A stretch of DNA of 64,000 bases from positions 207,864,897 through 207,928,896 of the forward strand of contig NC_072790.1 of assembly GCF_028583425.1 (NCBI RefSeq), written 5' to 3'. The DNA comes from Eublepharis macularius (lineage: Eukaryota; Chordata; Lepidosauria; Squamata; Eublepharidae). Numbering within the stretch: position 1 is the first letter of the stretch; the number at the start of each line of letters is the position of its first letter. Positions 55,385 through 64,000 of this stretch are shown piece by piece. A program made the translations under genes and the position numbers. The notes under the pieces were generated by a model. The model did not search any database. It had not been told where the DNA came from and saw nothing but the letters and a program-made list of their open reading frames with translations.

Positions 55385-55570
55385 CAACTGCCCATACATG
55401 CCTATTCTCTATTGTAACTTTATGGAATGGCTTGCCTGAAGGTGCCAGGAAAGCTCCCACTCTCTTGGCTTTCCACATACTATGCAAAATTGAATTATTC
55501 AGAGGACCTTTTTTACACAGGTAATAGGACTGTATTGTAAGGAAATGGTTCAAGAGACAGGTACTGTGAT
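55385..55570 (+). repeat. L2-type LINE pol C-terminus fragment
   Basis: TTTATGGAATGGCTTGCCTGA (LWNGLP motif region), then AGGAAAGCTCCCACTCTCTTG and ATTGAATTATTCAGAGGACC, as in other L2 3' ends here. Confidence 0.6.
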
Positions 55571-56390
55571 GTAGGCCCTGGTTTGAAACAGATATTGATT
55601 GAACAAAAGGAAGCAAGCCTGATAATTGCTTTATTTTCATATTTGCAAAGATTTTTTTCATGTTCTTTCTGCTCCATTCTTGGAAAAAGCTAAGCTACAA
55701 TGGTCCGCTGGATGTCCAGAATAATCTCAACAGATTGTTCTGAAGATATACAAAGTGTATCACATTTATTTCACAAGAAAGATCTTTTATAGATCAGAGA
55801 GAAACTCATCACATAGGGAAGGGAGAACTGGAGGATTTTGGTATAGTCATGTGTTTTTCGTGTCACGGAGCCTGTATTAGATAGCCACATCTTAAGACCC
55901 CTGAATCTTGCAGTTTTTGGTTGCATGAGACTATGTAATCTTTCAGAAAACACTTTGGTGATATTCTTAAAATTGTATTTTATCTTTTAGATCTAAGATT
56001 GATAAGGGAAGATGACATGTACGCATAAGGATAATATCTTGGAATTATGGAACTGTTTGATGTATCTGTGTGATCTTTGTATATTTAACTACTTCAAGAT
56101 TGAGTAGAATGATTTTAAATAAAAATCTTAAAAGACAACAATGAGTGATTTTTGGTTGGGATACATGGTTTTCACTTTACACATGGAATAAATAAACTTC
56201 TGATTTATCTTCAATCAGAAGGCTGTTAGCCTTTAAGAAAGACACTGAATAAGAGAACATTCATTTTAATATAATGTGGTTTAGTAATTAGAGCATTGCT
56301 TTGAAATAGACAAGAGACTCTTTTGTTTCCACACGTCTACATTAAAAGGAATGCTCCCCACAGAAGAGACAGAACTTCACAACAACTAGG
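55571..56390. other. Intronic, nothing recognised
   Basis: AT-rich intron sequence between the L2 pol remnant and the next L2-type 3' UTR; 55940-56140 is AT-rich with AAATAAAAATC near 56115. Confidence 0.4.
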
Positions 56391-56665
56391 TACTGTCTGT
56401 TCTGTAAGTATGTTCCTACTGGGTAGTTTCTGCATTGTTTAATGTCAGGTTTAATTGCTTAGGCTCTGTTTCAGCATTGTTTCAGGTCTGTATCAGATTT
56501 TCGCATGTTTTCAAATTTCTCCAGATTTGCATTTGCATACCCTATTGTATTGTTTATTGAATGTTTCAGATGTCGATTGTATTGACTTACATTGTATAAT
56601 CTGCCCTGAATCTCAGTGAGAAAGGTGGATTACAAATAAATAAATAAATACATACATAAATAAGC
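56391..56665 (+). repeat. L2-type LINE 3' UTR, second copy
   Basis: CTGTAAGTATGTTCCTACTGGG, TTTCTGCATTGTTTAATGTC and TCTCAGTGAGAAAGGTGGAT with an AAATAAATAAATAAATAC tail match 34330-34590 closely. Confidence 0.8.
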
Positions 56666-56861
56666 CATACATAGTAAAAAGAGAATGAACAGCACATGAG
56701 TCCCACTGAACTCAATGAATCTTACTTCTTAGGCCTAGGTTGGATGACCTGAATTATACTTTGTAAAGGCACAAAAGCCATGTTTCATTAGGATTAAAAT
56801 AAATAATGTGCTTTTACCTCCTAATCATTCCCATATTTTCCTCCAGTATAGTATAAACATT

Positions 56862-57995
56862 TCAAGGAAAAATTTACGGCAAGTCAAACACTGAGAGAAA
56901 ATTGGTACAAGATTTTTTTAGATGGTACATCACACCAAAGATATTGAAAAAGTGGATAAGAAATATGTAGAGTCATGCTGGAAATATAAGGAAGCAGACG
57001 ATTCCTTTTTTCATATGTGGTGGACATATAAAAAAAGTTTTAAAAAATTGGAAAGACATACACGCTGAGATTCAGAAGATTTTAAAAACTGATTTTGCCA
57101 TGGAACCTCAGATTATGTTGCTGGGAATAATACCAGGTAATGTTGACAGAACACTACATAAACTATTTAGGTATTTGCTTGCGGCAAGAGTGGTAACGGC
57201 AAGTAAATGGAAAGAAGGAGGATGCCCAACCAGGGAAATATGGAAAGGCAAAATGTCAGAATATGCAATGATGGTAAAATGGATGAATTACATAAATAGA
57301 AGGCCAATTAAAGAATTTGAAAAGAAATGGGGAAATTACTTTGTGTACAACAGACAAAATTTATAAGATGTCTTAGTCCTGTAAATTTGAATATGATTGA
57401 ACATTGATATATTTTATAATTTGACTGTAAGATAGTTATATAAAGATAATTGATAGAATAGACTGTATGGCAGATAATACTGAAATACTGGCAAAAAGTC
57501 AACATTATTATTGTTAAGTAATACTTAAGTAAAAGGTAATGATAAATATAGAGAAAATAAGGATTTTAAAAATATTTTTAAGATAGACAGGTTGGAATTC
57601 CCAATATTACTTTACCTTAACACTCTTAAAGGTTATGACAATTAGTTATATTAAATAATAAACATTGTTATTGTTAATAATTGTTACTGTTATTGTTTAA
57701 GAAAAGGTAATGATAAGATGGAGTAATAATGAAATAATGAGCTTTTTATTTTATTTTTTAAATAAGGAGTAGAAATAGGTTTGAATTTTGTACGTGTTGT
57801 TTATGTGGAAAAATATACACTAAATAGGCTTAATTATTATTCTAATATCTATAAGGGTTATAATTTTTGTACTATGTATTTTAATAATCCTTGTAGCACA
57901 CAGCTTTATATTTGTCTTCCTTTCCCCTTCCTTTCCCTTTCTCTTTCTGTATTCCATTTTTATTTTAATAAAATCAGTATGTTTACAAAAAAAAA
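56862..57995 (+). mobile_element. 5'-truncated L1 retrotransposon
   Basis: Starts within ORF2 (KFTASQTLRENWYK near 56866-56910), passes the Cys/His region and ends with a long AT-rich 3' UTR and AATAAAATC at 57966, then an A run (57987-57995). The target duplication could not be fixed. Part of its interior matches the L1 at 17080-18045. Confidence 0.8.
57100..57366 (+). pseudogene. L1 ORF2p C-terminal fragment
   Basis: An 88-codon open piece (MEPQIMLLGIIPGNVDRTLH onward, ending WGNYFVYNRQNL). It is the extreme C-terminus of L1 ORF2p; the minus-strand L1 at 17459-17650 has the parallel reading SETMLLGILPDNVERTLQEF. The frame breaks near 57035, where one or more bases are missing after the Cys/His region, so the upstream part (56866-57035) lies in another frame. 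It is a relic and not a host gene. Confidence 0.75.
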
Positions 57996-58669
57996 TTCAA
58001 CGTGGTGCTTTTCAGCAGAAAAATGGCATGGGAGGAAAGGGTAGAAAGACTTCCACCTCCCCCCGCATCATTCCTCTCTTTAAATATAGGAGCTCCAGCA
58101 ACTGGATTTTGTAAGAAAAATTATTTAAAAGTCAGCACAGAACTACACACAATGGCATTTTCAGTCTCATTTATAGAGTCAGATCTTTGTGCTAAGGTTA
58201 CTGATAGTAGAGAAACATCGGGTTGGTTATTTCAGCTAGGCTAGGGTACCCAACAAGGACAGAGATCCTCCTGTATGCTGGGTTGTGGAAGGAGAATTTT
58301 TGGCTTTTCCCATTCCTTCATTAACAAGCCCCAAGCATCCTCCTTCCCTCTCACCCAGCAAGATCCAAGGCAGGACACAGAGGAAGTGCCTCTGAAGAGA
58401 CCATGCTGAGTATTACCAGCAATGGCAGTAACGGCAAAGGAGGTGACAACAGGTGCCAATCCTGTCACCTTCTCCCAGGTTGCCATCTCTTGCCAGTTTG
58501 GGTTGCCAAGTGGCTGATGGGGTCACTTGTGTGGTGAATGCAGCCCCGCTCTGGTGCTCATTTGTATATCTACTCCTTCCCTGCCAACAGCATACAGCCG
58601 TTTCTGTTCTTAAGCTTTGTGTGATGTTTCATGTCATCCAAACTGACCTTCCACTTCTCTCAGGGGAAC
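57996..58669. other. Intronic, partly repeat-like
   Basis: 58230-58520 has phrases of repeat C (GGGTACCCAACAAGGACAG, CCCAGGTTGCCATCTC) in a worn and mixed order. No exon recognised. Confidence 0.35.
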
Positions 58670-59230
58670 ACACACTGTTAAATTTTATTTTACTTAATAC
58701 ATTTATTTTATTAAAAAAAATCTAGCCTACTTCTTTGTAGTACCAACTGGCTCATGATGAGAAAGTGAGATAAAAAACTATACATAAAATAAAACACAGC
58801 AAGCAACAATAACAATAAAAGAATTATGCCCCAAGTTCAATGCAAAACAGTCCCCTACACACTTGAATCCAATCCCAATATCAATAAAAGCACAAGCCCA
58901 ACAAAGGTTAATGCACTTAACAATTCCAAAAACATGGCAGCAGAGCCTGATCAGCTAAAGGGCTTGCCTCTAACAACCCATTGAAATAAATTGACACTAC
59001 AGCACACAGCTTTCTAAATAGCCAGCAAGGGTGCCCTATGCACCTCCTCTGCCAGGCCATTCCAGACTGTGGAAGCAACCATCAAGAAGACTGTCAATTT
59101 AATTGAGGCCAAGTATGTCTCCTGAAAAGAGGGGAAGTGCAGCAGGAGAGGCTGGGCGGAACTGTTGCTGACACATCCATCCTGCATCCCTAGAATACCC
59201 ATGCTGTGACATTACAGAAGATGCAGCAGT
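58670..59230 (-). repeat. L2-type LINE 3' end, minus strand
   Basis: The minus strand reads VASTVWNGLAEEVHRAPLLA near 59095-59030, the worn pol C-terminus. The A-rich tail lies at 58685-58720 (TTTATTTTATT on plus). Confidence 0.6.
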
Positions 59231-61251
59231 GGTTTAGGCGGATTGTAGGTGATAGATCACAGCTAGCTTTTCACTTTGTGGTGAAACGGTAATTGTTTCA
59301 AATACAGTCACAGAGCTTGGCTTTCCAAGGGGGTAGCCATGCTGAACAGATATGATTGTTTTCCTCGAGAAAATAGCAATGAGAACTGACAAGGAGAAGG
59401 CAGCAGGTAATCTAATAGGCTCCATAGTAGCAAAAGAAACTGCTTGTAGCCTTAGCAATTAAGTATTGATAATGAGGTTCAGTGTTTTTTAATGCCTCTG
59501 TAGAGCTGAAGAGCTGCAATAAATGGAAAGAAGTCAGTGTGTCTAGAAATCACCATGCAAAGCATTCAGTGAATTGTCATTTAGCCCAATGCCATTCTCA
59601 CTATACAACAGCGATTTATAGGAAGGAATAAACAGAAAAGAGTGGGCCTTGAATAATAGCACAAAACCAGTGGAGTGAAGAGGGCCAAGTGAGAGAAGGG
59701 AAGCTGCATCTGAAAAGACTTGAGAGGAATGAAACTCTAGAGTTTCTGTTCATTCCAGTAAACTCCTAGATGGGATAGGATGAATATAAAAAGGTGAAAA
59801 GAGCCAAGAAGATAAACTTGCCTATAGCCCCATGCAAAGTTATGAAGGTTGAAACACTGGCAGGACTGAGAGCTCCATTTTCTCAGCTATAGTATTACTC
59901 CTTTGAGGGATTTGGCCAAGAACCTCAAAGGTACAGGTTGCATTCAGACATCACATAGAAACCACAATTCCTTGAGCTCACACATGTCTGTCCTTCTCCT
60001 TATTTTGCCTTATGCATTGTACTGTGAGTTTAGAACTAATCACAGTTTATGAGGATGTCTGGATTGAATGGTTTAACAGTTTGTGGCTTGTTCCTTACCT
60101 AAAACCCTGGGATCTAAACTATTATTTCATCCTAGTTTAGAATCCTACTTTGTAGGCAAGAAACAAGATCCTGTTGGTTGAATTGTCCAATTTGAATGTC
60201 ACAGCAAACTGCAGACGGCTCTAAAGCAGGAAATCCTCAGTGTCAGTATGGCATGCAAAGGTTGTGTGTGGGTGGGGGTGGGGGTGGGTGGGGAGCACTA
60301 AGCCTGAGAACTTCCAAGGCTGGCTGTCAGACCAAACAAATTGCGGTTTGTTTGGTCCTCTGAAAGCAGCCATAACAGATAATATTTGGGTCCAACACTG
60401 CTTTTTTATCACCTAAGACTGTTGCCAGTGATGGTGCCATTCCTTCACTGTTATGTTGCAGAGCACAATGATGCATGCACACACATACTTAGATCAATGT
60501 ATTTCTGAGCCATGAAAAACTCCATCTGTTGGTTCTTGCATATCAAATCTCTGTTAGACAGGAGAAGGCTATGCTATTTTTCTAGTTTAATACATCCCTT
60601 TGCATTGCCTTTTGGGTGGATTTTGCTCACCCCCCCCCCATAACATATTGGGTTCTTTGTTTTGGGTCAAAGAGGGCATTTCATGTCGGGTCAAATTGGT
60701 TTCAGATTGAAGGGTAATGGGCTAGCTCTACCATTTGCTCACCTTAGGAGATAGGTTCAGGGGTACCATTAAAGGGCAAAAAATCTACCAGCCATTTAAA
60801 TGATTGTGTTTATATGATGGCAGCAGTCTTGAAAATGGCATTTGGATTTTCAGCCACAGACACCCCAGATTTATTGATACGATACTTCATCATGCCTCAT
60901 GTTGGTTTTTGTTGTACTAGAGTAACCCCAGTGTAATTAGATTCTTACGAATGGGAACTCACTGCAAAACAGGGATCTGTAGCAATTGGGACTTCTAAAT
61001 CATGCAGCACTAGTTTTTAAAGTACAGGGTAATCCTTTAAGGGCAATATGTGTGGATTTCCATAGAAGGATGGGACCCTGAGGCAATGCAGGCAATCTGG
61101 CAGGAAATTTCTACTGCTCCATAATAGATTTGGATTTATTGCAGTGTCTGCACTTTACCCCATACAATCATTCCGCCTTGGTTTGAGAAGAAGAGAGCTC
61201 AGGATTAGCTGCTGCTTTGGTCTAGTGATAGTTATCATTGGGGAAAAGCTG
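59231..61251. other. Intronic, nothing recognised; G-rich tract at 60262-60294
   Basis: Plain intron sequence. The tract GTGGGTGGGGGTGGGGGTGG has four or more G runs and could fold as a G-quadruplex on the plus strand. Confidence 0.5.
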
Positions 61252-61453
61252 GGCCGTTTCCAGATGGCTTACCTTCTGCCGCTCCATGCCGCAACGTCGC
61301 GGCTCGTGCCAGGGAAAACGCGAAATATCGCGTTTTCTCGCACGAGTTTTGCGCAACGTTGCACAAAACTCGCACGATATTTCGCGTTCGCCCCAGGACG
61401 AGCCGCGACATTGCGGCATGGAGCGGCAGAAGGTAAGCCATCTGGAAATGGCC
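61252..61453. mobile_element. Palindromic MITE, Harbinger-like, with 3 bp TSD (CTG)
   Basis: A 202 bp element, nearly a full palindrome. The ends GGCCGTTTCCAGATGGCTTA and TAAGCCATCTGGAAATGGCC are inverses with one mismatch. CTG flanks it (61249-61251, 61454-61456). The interior has CGCGTTTTCTCGCACGAG and other CpG-rich paired arms. Ends and plan resemble 18082-18273, so they belong to one group of MITEs with different interiors. Confidence 0.82.
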
Positions 61454-61456
61454 CTG

Positions 61457-63474
61457 TTCTCTTCTGCACTAATGCCAGTATTCCCTATCCATGGATCCTC
61501 ACAAGTAAGAGCAGGCTGCATGCAGCTGTGCCTGAGAATCTCTATTGTGGAATAAATTATAAGTATTGGAATGGGGCTGGGTAGGAGGTCCTCAGCAGGT
61601 CTTGATATACTGGTTACCAGCCTGGAAGCGTTGTTGTCAAGTTAGGCTCTTGTTGCTGTGGCTAATTCATTTTTTAAAAAATTACAGCCTGCTGGTTGTA
61701 CTGTGACAATTCATCTTCTGCTGCTTATTGATGAGGCTGATATTGTTGATCCCACTGATCCTGGGATGTATTGCTGCTGTTTTATTGGCTTCTGCAGAAA
61801 CTGTAATTGTACTTATGCCTTGGGAACTACTGGTAGAGCATTTCAGAATAGCAAGCTTTGAAACAAAAAAATGATAAATCAATCAGTATCTGTAACCAAA
61901 ATGAATGCATATGCATCCTCTATTTTTCTCTGCCTCTATTTCCCTTGCATTGTATCCTTGGTGAAAATTTTTAGATGGTAAGCATCTTGGAGCAGGATCC
62001 TGTCTTCTTCTACTTGGTTTATAAATCATACAAATGTTACTATATTAATCAACAGATCAAACTGTAAATATTTCTTGGAACCCAAATACTGACTCAGAAA
62101 CAGCAGAACTTAAGACAGCTGATCATGCCATGCCATTTATTAAAATATCATTCTCTGTGCTGCAATTCTGTTTTTGCCAAGCAAAGATGTTATTATGGGT
62201 CAATCATTCCTGTGAGAAAAAGTACATTTGGATGTACACTCCAGTGACAGATGACAAGAAGACCTCTCTTTCATGATCTTGGCCAAGATAAGAAAGGCAA
62301 TTTACCATCCACAGAATGGTGTAATAGAACAGAATAATTCTCATAAAAATAACTCAGTGTTTGAATTTGAACTATTGGATGAATCTGAACTACAGTGAAA
62401 TCAATTTGATAACCCATCAGAATGAAATTGTGTTTGGTTCCTGCTTACAAAGGCACTACATTAACTTTTCATGACAGGAAACGATAGTGTGGTTTGTAAT
62501 ATTTTTTTTTTTTGCCAAAGAAGTGTTTATTGCTTGGCTGCTAAAAAAGAAGCTTCAGTTACAGCCTTATCTTAATATGACTGTTAAGGCATCCTGTATG
62601 TATATAAAAAAGGCAATAAATACTACTGGGAACAGAGAGTGTAAGTGTGGAACATAGTGATTTGTTTCTAGTTAGGGGTACTGCAAGACTCAGGGACTGT
62701 TCCTCATAGACATGCAGGGCTCTGACTGAAATAAGTCTTGCTAGGACTCGTTTTGACATGCATGTATATTAAACTATAAGAGCCAGTCAACATGACTGGC
62801 AGGATCACGGGGTGCAAACCTTGATGGACTATACCACTTCAGAGAGAGAGATGTAAAATTTCTAGAAACATACTTTTTTGTTGTTGAAAAATGGGAATTG
62901 TGGGGGAAATTGAAATATATTCAATACTTAGTTTCTTAACAAGCCTAAACTTATTTTAATCCTTAAATATATAGAATGTATCATTTAGAACCTATAAAAT
63001 GGTATTATCATCAACGTACCTAATTCTTAAGATGGCCCCAGCTGTTGATACTTAAATCCAGAGATTGGGGCCATGAACAGAGCATACAGATCTTTCTACA
63101 ATCCTGAGAAAAATCTCCGGTTTGCAGAAAAATATGAAATCTAAAACAAACAAAGAATTAACAAAAAACCTGGGGTGGGGGGGCAGTTAAAACCCCATAA
63201 AATAATAGAAGCAGCACTGTAGCCTCAAGAAACAAATGTCCTCTGTACCCATTGCTAGGCGACCATAACAGTATTGCCAGCATTTAAATCATAGTTTCTG
63301 TCAAGAAAGGCAGAGGGAGGGGACAGGGCCCTTTCCAGGGCTGTTTTGGCCTTTGAGGGAGGATTCTTTGGGGCCAGGTCTGGCAGCAACCCTAAACTAC
63401 TTGCTACCACATGATATCCCTGACTGATGCAGCCCCCACTGTTTATTACTGTTCAACAGCAGCCTCTCTACAAA
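61457..63474. other. Intronic, nothing recognised
   Basis: AT-rich intron sequence with a T run at 62504-62513. No FSHR exon 8 signal was found. Confidence 0.5.
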
Positions 63475-63622
63475 AGCCAGTGTGGTGTAGTGATTAGAGT
63501 TTCAGATTATGATCTGGGTGACTCATGTTCAAACCCCTGTCTGTTGTAGAAACTCACTGGTTGACCTTGGGCCAGTCATACACTCTCAGCCTAATCTACC
63601 ACACAGGGTTGTTGTGAGAATA
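63475..63622 (+). repeat. tRNA-derived SINE
   Basis: AGCCAGTGTGGTGTAGTGATTAGAG is the A-box head, GTTCAAACCCC the B box, followed by TTGACCTTGGGCCAGTCATA and ACCACACAGGGTTGTTGTGA. It is the best-preserved copy of this family in the window, but it is cut short where repeat C starts. Confidence 0.85.
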
Positions 63623-64000
63623 GGGTTCCCATTCCCCTGGTGGGGACGGGGATCTCCTGCTACCAGCATCTGCCCCCTGCCACCTCTTACTTGGCTGGTG
63701 GAGGAAAAGATGCAGGAATAGGACCCCCCACCCCCCAAGTACACTTCTACTTGCTCCAGATGTCATTCCAGGTGCAACGCAGAAATGAGGGAGGTTGCTC
63801 CAGGGGCTGACTGGGTAAAAATTGACCCCCAATGCTAGATTGGCCCAATATTTACCAAATTGGGCACTGGCATGGCCCATTGCTTCTGCATTGTGCTGGG
63901 AATGATGTCATTCCTGGTGCAACATGGAAGTGCTTTGGAGCATGTGAGCACTCATGGTAAGTATTCCCAGTGCCCCCCCCCTGCAACCATCCCCCCAATT
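63623..64000 (+). repeat. Dispersed repeat C, copy 4, runs to the window edge
   Basis: GGGTTCCCATTCCCCTGGTGG, CAAATTGGGCACTGGC and GGAATGATGTCATTCC match the other copies in order. It replaces the SINE tail, so it was probably inserted into the SINE. Confidence 0.6.

Noticed and set aside
63475..63560. tRNA-like A and B boxes
   Set aside because: The head cannot fold as an intact tRNA and continues into a SINE body; the same applies at 13295 and 42925.
55220..64000. Search for FSHR exon 8 and earlier exons
   Set aside because: No minus-strand stretch coding for the expected leucine-rich repeat phrase (LNLSDN...LEELP type) with splice sites was found.

Overview
The window is vertebrate nuclear DNA, most likely from a squamate reptile (lizard or snake). 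The support is two exons of a follicle-stimulating hormone receptor (FSHR) gene whose hinge is shortened, plus a mixed and partly young repeat load: DIRS, Penelope-like, L2/CR1, L1, hAT, Harbinger-like and Tc1/mariner-like elements and tRNA-derived SINEs. The species assignment is inference; the gene and element identities come from the sequence itself.

Gene content is low. FSHR lies on the minus strand. Exon 9 is at 55034-55219 and the terminal exon 10 at 43374-44580, both with good splice sites in phase 2, separated by a 10.45 kb intron. Exon 8 was not found up to 64000, so 55220-64000 is taken as intron 8. Positions 1-43373 lie 3' of FSHR and hold no other host gene that I can recognise. 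In mammals LHCGR lies on that side.

Region by region. 1-4040 is a GC-rich DIRS-type retrotransposon on the minus strand, cut by the window edge: leader with a 120 bp tandem repeat, frameshifted gag, an intact 594-codon RT/RNase H frame, then the start of the tyrosine recombinase. 6194-8640 is a decayed L2-type LINE. 11-20 kb holds two L1 fragments with exact target-site duplications (TSDs), a further L1 without clear ends, and a 192 bp palindromic MITE. 20-34 kb holds two copies of one hAT MITE family with exact 8 bp TSDs, a TA-flanked MITE nested in an older foldback repeat, and an L2 3' end split by the second hAT copy. 37-40 kb has a MITE nested in a SINE and a solo LTR with a 5 bp TSD.

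FSHR intron 9 holds a third, related hAT element packed with hairpins and a Penelope-like element with 109 bp inverted arms, a 14 bp TSD and a hammerhead-like core. The intron 8 part holds L1 and L2 pieces and a second palindromic MITE. The most interesting points are the FSHR hinge without the usual sulfated-tyrosine motif, the Penelope-like element, and the hairpin array. I did not find a clearly new gene system.
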